From positions 868,001 to 932,000 of the forward strand of contig NZ_VFPH01000003.1 of the NCBI RefSeq assembly GCF_006717045.1: DNA of 64,000 nucleotides, read 5' to 3'. This document shows positions 33,912 through 42,031 of the stretch, piece after piece. Below the pieces are notes generated by a model, which did no database searches, was not told where the DNA came from, and worked only from the letters and a program-made list of their open reading frames with translations. Position 1 is the stretch's first letter, and every line of letters begins with the position of its first letter. Position numbers and translations under genes: made by a program. This DNA comes from Pseudonocardia cypriaca. GTDB taxonomy: Bacteria; Actinomycetota; Actinomycetes; Mycobacteriales; Pseudonocardiaceae.

Positions 33912-36524
33912 TCAGCCCATGGTGACGGGCAGTCCCCTGCCGACGATCAGCGCACCGGTGCCGCCCTCTGCGGTGGGGTCGAGGTCGACCCGCACGGTGT
34001 CGCCCTCGCGGACCTCCCCGGCCAGCAGCTCCCTGGCCAGCTGGTCGCCGATCGCGGACTGGACCAGCCTGCGCAGCGGCCGCGCCCCGTAGACCGGGTC
34101 GAACCCGTTGAGCGCGAGCCACTCCCGCCCCGCGTCGGTGACCTCCAGGCTGAGCCTGCGCTTCGCCAGCCGCTCGCGCAGCCGGTCGAGCTGGATGTCG
34201 ACGATCGCGGTGAGCTCCTCGGTGGACAGCGCGTGGAACACCACGACGTCGTCGAGCCGGTTCAGGAACTCGGGCTTGAAGTGCTGCCGGACGATCGTCA
34301 TCACGGCGTCGTTGCGGCCCCGGTCGTCGAGCGCCGGGTCGGCGATGGCCTGCGAGCCCAGGTTCGAGGTGAGCACGAGGATCGTGTTGCGGAAGTCGAC
34401 CGTGCGCCCCTGCCCGTCGGTGAGCCTGCCGTCGTCGAGCACCTGCAGCAGCGTGTCGAACACGTCCGAGTGCGCCTTCTCGACCTCGTCGAACAGCACC
34501 ACCGAGTACGGGCGCCTGCGCACGGCCTCGGTGAGCTGGCCGCCCTGGTCGTAGCCGACGTAGCCGGGCGGGGCACCGACGAGGCGGGCCACCGAGTGCT
34601 TCTCGGAGTACTCGCTCATGTCGATGCGGATCATCGCCCGCTCGTCGTCGAACAGGAACTCGGCGAGGGCCTTGGCCAGCTCGGTCTTGCCGACACCGGT
34701 GGGACCGAGGAACAGGAACGACCCGGTCGGCCGGTTCTCGTCGGAGATCCCGGCGCGGGCGCGCCGCACCGCGTCGGACACCGCACGCACGGCCTCCGCC
34801 TGGCCGACCACGCGCCTGCCGAGCTCGTCCTCCATGCGCAGCAGCTTCGCGGTCTCGCCCTCGAGCAGCCGACCTGCCGGGATGCCGGTCCATGCGGACA
34901 CGACGTCGGCGACGTCGTCCGGGCCGACCTCCTCCTTGAGCATCACGTCGGCGTCGGGGGCGGTGACGGCCGTGGCCTCGGCCAGCTTCTTCTCCAGCGC
35001 CGGGATGCGGCCGTAGCGCAGCTCGGCGGCCTTGCCCAGGTCACCGTCGCGTTCGGCGCGCTCCGACTCGCCGCGCAGCCCTTCCAGCTGCTCCTTCAGC
35101 TCGCGCACGGACTCGATGGCGTGCTTCTCGTTCTGCCACCGGGCGGTGAGCGCGGACAGCTCCTCGCGCTGCTCGGCCAGCTCCGCGCGCAGTGAGGCCA
35201 GCCGGTCGACGGACGCCGGATCCGATTCCTTCTCCAGCGCCATCTCCTCGATCTCCAGCCGGCGCACGGCGCGCTCCACCGTGTCGATCTCGACGGGCCG
35301 GGAGTCGATCTCCATCCGGAGCCGGGACGCGGCCTCGTCGACGAGGTCGATCGCCTTGTCCGGCAGGAACCGGGCCGTTATGTAGCGGTCGGACAGCGCG
35401 GCGGCCGCCACGAGCGCGGCGTCGGTGATCCGGACGCCGTGGTGCACCTCGTAGCGCTCCTTGAGGCCGCGCAGGATGCCGACGGTGTCCTCCACCGAGG
35501 GCTCGCCGACCAGCACCTGCTGGAACCGCCGCTCGAGGGCCGGGTCCTTCTCGATGCGCTGGCGGTACTCGTCGAGCGTGGTGGCGCCGACCATCCGCAG
35601 CTCGCCGCGGGCGAGCATCGGCTTGATCATGTTGCCGGCGTCCATCGCACCCTCGCCGGTGGCCCCGGCACCGACGATCGTGTGCAGCTCGTCGATGAAC
35701 GTGACGACCTCACCGGCGCTGTCGGTGATCTCCTTGAGCACGGCCTTCAGCCGTTCCTCGAACTCACCGCGGTACTTCGCGCCCGCGACCATCGCGCCCA
35801 GGTCGAGCGCAACGACCCGCTTGCCGCGCAGCGACTCGGGCACGTCGCCCGCCACGATGCGCTGGGCGAGGCCCTCGACGATGGCGGTCTTGCCGACGCC
35901 GGGCTCGCCGATCAGCACGGGGTTGTTCTTGGTGCGCCGCGACAGCACCTGCACGACGCGGCGGATCTCGGTGTCGCGCCCGATCACCGGATCGAGCTCG
36001 CCCTTGCGCGCGCGCTCGGTGAGGTCGACGCCGTACTTCTCCAGGGCCTGGTAGGTGCCCTCCGGGTCGGGACTGGTGACCCGGCTCGACCCGCGGACCT
36101 TGGAGAAGGCCTCCCGCAGGGCGTCGGGAGTGGCGCCGTGGCGGCGCAGCAGGTCGGCGACCTGGCTGGGAGCCGACGCCAGTCCGACCAGCAGGTGCTC
36201 GGTGGAGACGTACTCGTCGCCCATCTCGGTGGCGAGCTGCTGGGCCGACCTGATCGCGGCCAGCGCCTCGCGGGAGAGCTCGGGGGCCCTCACCGTGGAG
36301 CCCGACGCCGAGGGCAGCCGGTTGCCGAGCTGCGTGAGCTCGCTGCGGACGGCAGCCGCGTCTGCGCCTACCGCGGCGAGCAGCGGCGCGGCGATACCGT
36401 CGGTCTGGGCCAGCAGCGCGCCGAGCAGGTGCGTCGGGCCCACGTCCGGGTTGCCGGCGAGGGCCGCCGCCTGCGCCGCGGCCGAGATGGCCTGCTGCGT
36501 CTTGGTGGTGGGGTTGAAATCCAT
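33912..36524 (-). CDS. clpB: Chaperone ClpB (disaggregase)
   Basis: An 870-residue Hsp100 protein that, with DnaK/DnaJ/GrpE, extracts proteins from aggregates. The N-domain is MDFNPTTKTQQAISAAAQAA. NBD1 Walker A is GEPGVGKTAIVEGLA with YRGEFEERLKAVL. The coiled-coil middle domain carries long Glu/Arg/Leu heptads (about residues 410-520). NBD2 Walker A is GPTGVGKTELAKALAE with VVLFDEVEKAHSDV. No ClpP-binding IGF loop was seen. AGGAGG precedes the start. An overlapping HspR HAIR-like site and a SigH-like promoter lie upstream. Confidence 0.97.
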   Translation of the reverse strand: MDFNPTTKTQQAISAAAQAAALAGNPDVGPTHLLGALLAQTDGIAAPLLAAVGADAAAVRSELTQLGNRLPSASGSTVRAPELSREALAAIRSAQQLATEMGDEYVSTEHLLVGLASAPSQVADLLRRHGATPDALREAFSKVRGSSRVTSPDPEGTYQALEKYGVDLTERARKGELDPVIGRDTEIRRVVQVLSRRTKNNPVLIGEPGVGKTAIVEGLAQRIVAGDVPESLRGKRVVALDLGAMVAGAKYRGEFEERLKAVLKEITDSAGEVVTFIDELHTIVGAGATGEGAMDAGNMIKPMLARGELRMVGATTLDEYRQRIEKDPALERRFQQVLVGEPSVEDTVGILRGLKERYEVHHGVRITDAALVAAAALSDRYITARFLPDKAIDLVDEAASRLRMEIDSRPVEIDTVERAVRRLEIEEMALEKESDPASVDRLASLRAELAEQREELSALTARWQNEKHAIESVRELKEQLEGLRGESERAERDGDLGKAAELRYGRIPALEKKLAEATAVTAPDADVMLKEEVGPDDVADVVSAWTGIPAGRLLEGETAKLLRMEDELGRRVVGQAEAVRAVSDAVRRARAGISDENRPTGSFLFLGPTGVGKTELAKALAEFLFDDERAMIRIDMSEYSEKHSVARLVGAPPGYVGYDQGGQLTEAVRRRPYSVVLFDEVEKAHSDVFDTLLQVLDDGRLTDGQGRTVDFRNTILVLTSNLGSQAIADPALDDRGRNDAVMTIVRQHFKPEFLNRLDDVVVFHALSTEELTAIVDIQLDRLRERLAKRRLSLEVTDAGREWLALNGFDPVYGARPLRRLVQSAIGDQLARELLAGEVREGDTVRVDLDPTAEGGTGALIVGRGLPVTMG

Positions 36525-36555
36525 CCCCTCGGTTCCTCCTGCACGTGGTCCGTCC

Positions 36556-36571
36556 GGGCACCATCGTGCCC
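36556..36571 (-). other. Stem-loop in the clpB leader
   Basis: GGGCAC-CATC-GTGCCC is a perfect 6-bp stem with a 4-nt loop, about 12 nt downstream of the predicted -10 region and 32 nt before the clpB start. It would sit near the 5' end of the transcript and could affect mRNA stability or temperature response. The role is inferred only. Confidence 0.4.
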
Positions 36572-36582
36572 GTCGAAAGTGA

Positions 36583-36616
36583 CAACGTGAGGAAAGTTGA
36601 GTGTGTTCCGCTCAAG
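36583..36616 (-). promoter_or_regulatory. clpB promoter: SigH-like elements overlapped by an HspR HAIR box
   Basis: Read on the minus strand, CGGAACA (36604-36610) and CGTTG (36583-36587) are separated by 16 nt. They match the stress-sigma consensus GGAAC...GTT of actinobacterial SigH/SigE/SigR. Overlapping it are CTTGAGC (36610-36616) and ACTCAAC (36596-36602), seven bases apart. These fit the HspR operator HAIR (CTTGAGT-N7-ACTCAAG) in 12 of 14 positions. Dual control of clpB by HspR and an alternative sigma factor is established in mycobacteria and streptomycetes. Confidence 0.75.
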
Positions 36617-36772
36617 GGCCACTCTTCCGTGCCTGATTGCCTCCGCTCCGCTCCGGCGGGCTCCCGGGCCCTGTGACCCCGTCTTGCTCCTCCGGTGCTC
36701 GGCCGCTCGTCCCTCGCGCCCTGCGCGCCTCCCCCGCAAGACGGCGTCGGCCCGCGAGCGATACTCGGCCCG

Positions 36773-38002
36773 ATGCCTGACGACGTACTCCTCACCAGCC
36801 TGCTCGCCGCGGTCGACGCCGCGCCCGACGACGTCCCGCTGCGGCTGCACGTGGCCGGCCTCCTCGCCGAGCGCGGGCGGCCCGCCGAGGCACTGCAGCA
36901 CTGCAGCCAGGCGATCGCCCGCGACCCGGGCAACGCCGATGCGCTCGCGCTGCTGCAACGGCTCACGACCGCGATCGCCCCTCCGGCCACCCCGACCGCT
37001 CCGCCCACTCCCCGGCCCGAGCCGCAACGGCTGGACGGGTTCGACTGGGCCCAGGCCGAGGACGAGGTCGCCGACATCGCGGAGCCGGTCCCCGCCGAGG
37101 ACGACGCCCCGAGCCCGGTGGTCGAGGACATCGAGCAGCCGGGCATCCGACTGGCGGACGTCGGCGGCATGCAGCAGGTCAAGGAGCGCCTCGAGCTCTC
37201 CTTCCTCGGCCCGATGCGCAACCCGCAGCTCGCCAAGGCGTTCGGCAAGAGCCTGAGCGGCGGCCTCCTGCTGTACGGCCCGCCGGGATGCGGCAAGACG
37301 TTCATCGCGCGGGCGGTTGCGGGTGAGCTCGGGGCGAGCTTCTTCAGCGTCGGGATCTCCGACGTCCTCGACATGTACACCGGGCAGAGCGAGCGCAACC
37401 TCGCCCGGATCTTCGCCGAGGCCCGCCGTCGCGCCCCCTGCGTGCTGTTCTTCGACGAGCTGGACGCTCTCGGCCAGAAGCGCTCGCACCTCGCGCACTC
37501 CAGCAGCATGCGCAACACCGTCAACCAGCTGCTCGCCGAGATGGACTCGGTCGCCGCCGACAACGACGGCGTGTTCGTGCTCGGCGCCACCAACCACCCG
37601 TGGGACATCGACAGCGCGCTCCGCAGGCCCGGCCGGTTCGACCGCGTGGTGCTCGTGCTCCCGCCCGACGCGCCCGCGCGTGCCGCGATCCTGCGCTACC
37701 ACCTGCGGGACCGCCCGGTGGCGGAGGTGAACCTCGACCGCGTCGTCAAGCTCACGGAGCACTTCTCGGGCGCCGACCTCGCGCACGTCTGCACCACCGC
37801 GGCCGAGCGCGCGCTCGCGCTCTCGATGCGGGACGGCCGGCTGCACGCGCTCACGACGAAGGACCTCGAGTCGGCGATCAGGGAGATCCGGCCGAGCACC
37901 GGGCCGTGGTTCGCCACCGCCCGCAACGTGGTGGCGTTCGCCAACACCGACGGCGAGTACGACGACCTGGCCGCGTACCTGCGGAAGAACAAGAGGCTGT
38001 GA
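36773..38002 (+). CDS. TPR-containing AAA ATPase (CDC48/Vps4-like)
   Basis: A 409-residue protein. Residues 1-65 form one or two TPR units (VPLRLHVAGLLAERGRPAEA; CSQAIARDPGNADALALLQR). A Pro-rich linker follows, then an AAA module with GGLLLYGPPGCGKTFIARAV (Walker A), CVLFFDELDALGQKR (Walker B), SRH-type LRRPGRFDRVVLVLPP, and an alpha-helical lid. ADVGGMQQVKERLELSFLGP is the AAA entry motif of p97/Vps4/FtsH relatives. No protease domain is fused. ATG 36773 was chosen just before the TPR. Its stop overlaps the GTG of the next TPR membrane gene. It is divergent from clpB. Confidence 0.88.
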   Translation: MPDDVLLTSLLAAVDAAPDDVPLRLHVAGLLAERGRPAEALQHCSQAIARDPGNADALALLQRLTTAIAPPATPTAPPTPRPEPQRLDGFDWAQAEDEVADIAEPVPAEDDAPSPVVEDIEQPGIRLADVGGMQQVKERLELSFLGPMRNPQLAKAFGKSLSGGLLLYGPPGCGKTFIARAVAGELGASFFSVGISDVLDMYTGQSERNLARIFAEARRRAPCVLFFDELDALGQKRSHLAHSSSMRNTVNQLLAEMDSVAADNDGVFVLGATNHPWDIDSALRRPGRFDRVVLVLPPDAPARAAILRYHLRDRPVAEVNLDRVVKLTEHFSGADLAHVCTTAAERALALSMRDGRLHALTTKDLESAIREIRPSTGPWFATARNVVAFANTDGEYDDLAAYLRKNKRL

Positions 38003-39036
38003 GCGCAGCGGGGAGCGCATCGGCGCTGGAGCGCGCCGTGCACCTGCGCCTGCTCCACCGGCTCGACGACGCGGAGCGGACGCTGCGCGAGGCGTTGGCG
38101 ACCTCACCCGAGGACCCCGACCTGCTGGCCGAGCTGGCGTGGGTGCTGTACCTGGCCGAGCGGCCCGCGGAGGGACTCCCCGCCGCGGAGGCGGCGATCG
38201 CCCTCGCGCCCGGGCAGGCCCACTTCCACCAGTACCGGGCCGCGCTGCTCTCCGACCTGAAGCGGCACCACGATGCCGTGCAGGCCGCGTTCACGGCGAG
38301 ATCACTGCGACCGGACGATCCCAAGATCGCCCGAACCTGCGCGCGGGTGCTCGTCCGCGCCGGCCGGAAGCACGAGGCCTACGAGGCCGCGCGGCAGGCC
38401 GTGGCGCTCGAGCCGGAGTCCGCGTTCTCGCACCTCCTCGTCGCCGACGCCGCCGACGAGCTCCGCGACCGGGTCACCGCGCGCCGCGCCTACGAGGAGG
38501 CGCTGCGGCTGGACCCGCAGAACGCCATGGCCCGCCACGACCTGGCCGTGCTCGACATCAACACCGGTCACCTGGCACGTGGGCTGCGCGGCCTCGTCGA
38601 GGCCGGGGAGCTGGACCCCACGATGCCGATCGTGCTGCGAACGGTCACCCACGTGGTCTGGAAGCTGTCGTGGCGGCTGAGGATGCTCTTCATCCCGGCG
38701 ACGATCGCGTGCGTGGTGGCCTCGGGTGCCCAGCCGGACGAGCCGACCTGGTCGGCCCGCACCGCCGCCGGGTTCTCGCTGCTGGCGATCGGGCTGCTCG
38801 CCTGGTGGACCGTGCGCGGCCTCCCCGCCGGGGTCCGGCCCGCGGTGCTGGCCGCCCTGCGCGCCGACGGCCCGCTCCGCGTCACCTACCTGGGCATAGC
38901 CGCGTGCCTGCTCCTCTTCCTCGCGGTGGCGGTCACGGGCTTCGGCCTCTTCGCCGGGTTGGTGTGGCTCGTGCTGGGCCTGCTCGGGGTGCTGGCGCTG
39001 GTCGTCGGCGCGGTACGCAGGTTGCGCGCTCGCTGA
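37999..39036 (+). CDS. TPR membrane protein coupled to the AAA ATPase
   Basis: A 345-residue protein. About six TPR-like helix pairs fill residues 5-210 (LRLLHRLDDAERTLREALAT; AEGLPAAEAAIALAPGQAHF; VTARRAYEEALRLDPQNAMA). Three or four membrane helices follow (MLFIPATIACVVASG; TAAGFSLLAIGLLAWWTV; LGIAACLLLFLAVAVTGFGL; LVWLVLGLLGVLALVVGAV). The GTG at 37999 overlaps the ATPase stop (GTGA). The pair probably forms a membrane-tethered ATPase complex, perhaps in protein quality control given the clpB neighbour (inference). Confidence 0.85.
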   Translation: MSAAGSASALERAVHLRLLHRLDDAERTLREALATSPEDPDLLAELAWVLYLAERPAEGLPAAEAAIALAPGQAHFHQYRAALLSDLKRHHDAVQAAFTARSLRPDDPKIARTCARVLVRAGRKHEAYEAARQAVALEPESAFSHLLVADAADELRDRVTARRAYEEALRLDPQNAMARHDLAVLDINTGHLARGLRGLVEAGELDPTMPIVLRTVTHVVWKLSWRLRMLFIPATIACVVASGAQPDEPTWSARTAAGFSLLAIGLLAWWTVRGLPAGVRPAVLAALRADGPLRVTYLGIAACLLLFLAVAVTGFGLFAGLVWLVLGLLGVLALVVGAVRRLRAR

Positions 39037-39049
39037 TCGGGCTGCTCCG

Positions 39050-39063
39050 GTTCCACGTGAAAC
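39050..39063. other. Candidate parS (ParB-binding) site
   Basis: GTTCCACGTGAAAC differs from the near-universal parS consensus GTTTCACGTGAAAC at one base. It lies in the 32-bp gap between two convergent stop codons, a location tolerant of such a site. parS sites cluster near oriC; the purA/fba/pyrE/clpB backbone is also origin-proximal in related actinobacteria. No parA or parB is in this window. Confidence 0.65.
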
Positions 39064-39068
39064 TTCCG

Positions 39069-39887
39069 TCAACGGGGCCGCAGGATCCGCGAGCTGCCCC
39101 CGCCCAGGTGCGTGGTGCTCGGGAACCGCTTGCGACCGGCGTGGGGGCGCGGCCGCCACCGCGGCGTCTCCTTGGCCCGGAAGTAGTCGCCGCCCTTGCG
39201 GCCCGGGTCGTCGGTGCCCCACTCGCGCTTCTCGTGCACGCGCGCCATGCGCGGGATGTGCTTGCGGCAGTGGACGTAGGCCTCCTCGACCTCGACGACG
39301 ACCCACCGCTCCGCCCGCCTGCCGTTCTCCGTGTCCGGCGGGACCTGCGGGAACGCCTCGGCGAACTCCTCCGCCTCCACGATCCGGGCGGTGCCGTTGA
39401 CGTGCAGCCCGATGAGGTCCTCCTCGAAGTCGACCATCAGCAGGCCGATGTGGCCGTTCTCCGAGATGTTGCCGAGGCTCGCGTGCACCCCGTTGCCGCG
39501 GTACTCCGGGTACGCGAGCGTGCGGGCGTCGAGAACGCGGATGAACCCGGGAGGCCCGGCGCGCAGCGACGCGTCGCACTCACCGCGGGCATCCGCCGAG
39601 GCCACGAACACCATCTCCATCCGCTGGACGAACGCGACCATGGTCGGCAGCAGTCGATCACGGACCTGGTCGGCGTAGAAGCGGCGAGCGCGCGCCTCCG
39701 TGCCGTAAGCGCATTGCAGCGCGTGCTCACCCGTCGATCCGGGGACCGGATCGCACTCGACGGACCGTTCCGGCTCCGCGACGGTGCGATGGACGGTCGG
39801 CGGGCAGGTCTGAACGACAGCTTGGGTTGGGGGAGCCACCTCACCACCGTGCCACCCGAGCGCTGAAGAGTCACCGAAAGGCGTCAC
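39069..39887 (-). CDS. Pyridoxamine 5'-phosphate oxidase-like FMN-binding protein
   Basis: A 272-residue split-barrel protein. The core spans about residues 70-230: MVAFVQRMEMVFVASADARG, AGPPGFIRVLDARTLAYPEY, GNGVHASLGNISENGHIGLL and MVDFEEDLIGLHVNGTARIV, then VVVEVEEAYVHCRKHIPRMA. This matches FMN-binding oxidases/reductases of the PNPOx-like superfamily. The basic C-terminus carries RKGGDYFRAKETPRWRPRP. The start is uncertain; GTG 39887 includes a poorly conserved 45-residue lead. It is divergent from the flavohemoglobin gene 70 bp away, suggesting a shared redox role. Confidence 0.82.
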   Translation of the reverse strand: MTPFGDSSALGWHGGEVAPPTQAVVQTCPPTVHRTVAEPERSVECDPVPGSTGEHALQCAYGTEARARRFYADQVRDRLLPTMVAFVQRMEMVFVASADARGECDASLRAGPPGFIRVLDARTLAYPEYRGNGVHASLGNISENGHIGLLMVDFEEDLIGLHVNGTARIVEAEEFAEAFPQVPPDTENGRRAERWVVVEVEEAYVHCRKHIPRMARVHEKREWGTDDPGRKGGDYFRAKETPRWRPRPHAGRKRFPSTTHLGGGSSRILRPR

Positions 39888-39957
39888 GCGCGATAAACTG
39901 CCCGCCGGACCCCGGTCCGCGCTCCCCGTTCCGACGAGCAGGAAGAAGCCGGCCTTC

Positions 39958-41133
39958 ATGACCGCTGAACAGTTGCTCACGGCTGACCTCCACAGCATCG
40001 GTGAGCCGCGCGGTGAAGAGCACGGACGGGCACAGCTCATCAGGGACACCTGGGCGGAGGTCGAGCCGAGGGTCGAGGAGATGGGCCGGCTCTTCTACGC
40101 CACCCTGTTCCGGATCGCCCCGGAGAGCCGAGACCTGTTCCCGGTGAACATGGAGGTCCAGCGCAGCCGGCTGATGCGCGCGCTCGTCCACGTCGTGCAG
40201 ATGATCGACCAGCCCGACGAGCTCGTGCCCTTCCTCGAGCAGCTCGGGCGCGACCACCGCAAGTTCGGGGTGGTCGCCCAGCACTACGAGGCGGTCGGCG
40301 AGGCATTGTTCACCGCCATCGGCACCACGGCGGGCCCCTCCATCTGGACCCCCGCGGTACGCGACGCCTGGGTCGACGCCTACGCCGTGGTGTCCACCGC
40401 CATGCGCGCAGCGGCCCAGGCCGAACGGGGGCCGGCGTCGTGGCTCGGCCGGGTGGTCGCGCACGAACGCCTCGGCTGGGACCTCGCGATCATCACCGTC
40501 CAGCCGGGCGAGCCCGTCCCGTACCGCGCAGGCCAGTACGTCAGCATCGAGACCCCGCAGCGCCCGCGGCTGTGGCGTTACCTGTCGCCAGCCAACGCAC
40601 CGCGCGAGGACGGCACCCTCGAGTTCCACGTCCGCGCCGTCGACGGCGGCTGGGTGAGCCGCGCCATCGTCGCCCACTCCCGCATCGGCGACACCTGGCG
40701 CATCGGCCCCCCGATGGGGCGCATGCACGTCGACCCCGCCAGCGAACGCGACCTGCTGATGGTCAGCGGCGGCACCGGCATCGCACCCATCAAGGCCCTG
40801 CTCGAGGAGATCGCCGAGCGGCCGGAGCAACCCCGCACCCAGGTGTTCGTCGGGGGTCGCACCTGGGACGACCTCTACGACTTCACCAGCCTCCGCAAGT
40901 TCTCCTACAGCAACACCTGGCTGGACGTCATCCCCGTCGTCGAGGACGACCAGGGCACCTCCGGGGCCGAGCGCGGCACCCTCGCCGACGTCGTCACCCG
41001 GTACGGGGCGTGGTCCGACCACGATGTACTGGTCTGCGGCTCGCCTGCCATGATCCGGGCCACGGTCTCCCGGATGCTGGTGGCCGGCACGCCGCTCGAC
41101 CGGATCAAGTACGACCCGTTCACGATGGACTGA
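39958..41133 (+). CDS. Type II flavohemoglobin (globin fused to ferredoxin-reductase module)
   Basis: A 391-residue protein. The globin domain (about residues 20-150) keeps the B10 Tyr in GRLFYATLF and the proximal His in GRDHRKFGVVAQHYEAVGEA. The reductase module has RLWRYLSPANAP in place of the classical RxYS FAD motif and MVSGGTGIAPIKALLEEI for NAD(P)H. The C-terminus ends KYDPFTMD, lacking the usual flavohemoglobin FGP end. These departures match type II flavohemoglobins such as mycobacterial Rv0385, which also follows clpB. Role in NO or lactate redox chemistry is not decided here. Confidence 0.9.
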   Translation: MTAEQLLTADLHSIGEPRGEEHGRAQLIRDTWAEVEPRVEEMGRLFYATLFRIAPESRDLFPVNMEVQRSRLMRALVHVVQMIDQPDELVPFLEQLGRDHRKFGVVAQHYEAVGEALFTAIGTTAGPSIWTPAVRDAWVDAYAVVSTAMRAAAQAERGPASWLGRVVAHERLGWDLAIITVQPGEPVPYRAGQYVSIETPQRPRLWRYLSPANAPREDGTLEFHVRAVDGGWVSRAIVAHSRIGDTWRIGPPMGRMHVDPASERDLLMVSGGTGIAPIKALLEEIAERPEQPRTQVFVGGRTWDDLYDFTSLRKFSYSNTWLDVIPVVEDDQGTSGAERGTLADVVTRYGAWSDHDVLVCGSPAMIRATVSRMLVAGTPLDRIKYDPFTMD

Positions 41134-41186
41134 CGAGCAACTCCGATCGCGCGGCGCGTCCAGTAGGCGCGATGCACCGCAGCCGA

Positions 41187-42014
41187 CTACCAGGCGTCCG
41201 CCGAGCGGACGGCGAGAACGTGCAGCTCGCGGGTTCCGCGGAACGCGTCGCGGCCGTGCAGGAAGCGGTAGTTGTCGAGCGCCAGTAGATCGCCCGCCTC
41301 CAGGCGGAAGCGCGGAGCGCACTCGAACGCGGTGGCGAGCACGTCGGCGTACTCGTCGAGGAACGCCATGTGCTCGTCCCAACGCGGCTCGCGCGGAACC
41401 GGGGCGGCGTAGTCGCTCGCGCGCACGACGCGCCGGCCGCCCCGGGTCCACTCGACGAGCCTTCGGACGAGCGGGGTCGCCGGCACCCCCCGGGCCGGCG
41501 TCCGCCATCCGCCGAAGTAGTCGACGTCGTTGCGGGTGAGGAACCCGTGCAGGTCCGGCGCGACCTCGGCGAGCCGGTCGACGAGGGCGTACGCGTCGAT
41601 CAGCACCGAGTCGCCGCCGGAGGGCGCGGGGGACGAGCAGAGCATGTAGAGGTAGTCCTCGTCCGGCTCGCGCAGGGGAACGCGGCGGCCGTGGACCTCG
41701 ACCACGACGTTCGCGCCGTCCGAGTGCAGCCCGAGCGCCGGGCTGTCGGTGCCGCCCTGCGGGCGGATTCCGGTCAGCGCGCGGAGCCGGCCGCCGAGGG
41801 TCCGGGCGGCCGCGATCGCGAGCTCGTCGGGGTCGGTCGGCGTGTTCGGCACGATCACCGCGCCGTCGCGCTCGAACACGGCGCGGCTCTGCACCAGGTC
41901 GACCCGGGCCGGCACGACGCCGACCGCGCCGAGCGCTTCCTTCAGGTCGGGCCGCACCGTCCCCACCCTGCGGCCGCTCGCCTCGATCGTCGCCACCCGC
42001 GCTCCTGTCGCCAA
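41187..42014 (-). CDS. TauD/TfdA-type Fe(II)/2-oxoglutarate dioxygenase
   Basis: A 275-residue jelly-roll oxygenase. The iron facial triad is visible as LGLHSDGANVVVE (His and Asp) and the C-terminal His in NYRFLHGRDAFRGTRELHVL, with the 2-oxoglutarate Arg soon after (FRGTRELHVLAVRS). The first 40 residues resemble other free-standing amino-acid hydroxylases. Substrate is unknown. It follows, on the same strand and 17 bp away, the ABC permease genes, so it may modify a molecule related to the imported peptide, opine or metallophore. Confidence 0.88.
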   Translation of the reverse strand: MATGARVATIEASGRRVGTVRPDLKEALGAVGVVPARVDLVQSRAVFERDGAVIVPNTPTDPDELAIAAARTLGGRLRALTGIRPQGGTDSPALGLHSDGANVVVEVHGRRVPLREPDEDYLYMLCSSPAPSGGDSVLIDAYALVDRLAEVAPDLHGFLTRNDVDYFGGWRTPARGVPATPLVRRLVEWTRGGRRVVRASDYAAPVPREPRWDEHMAFLDEYADVLATAFECAPRFRLEAGDLLALDNYRFLHGRDAFRGTRELHVLAVRSADAW

Positions 42015-42031
42015 TAATCTGCAACAGCACC

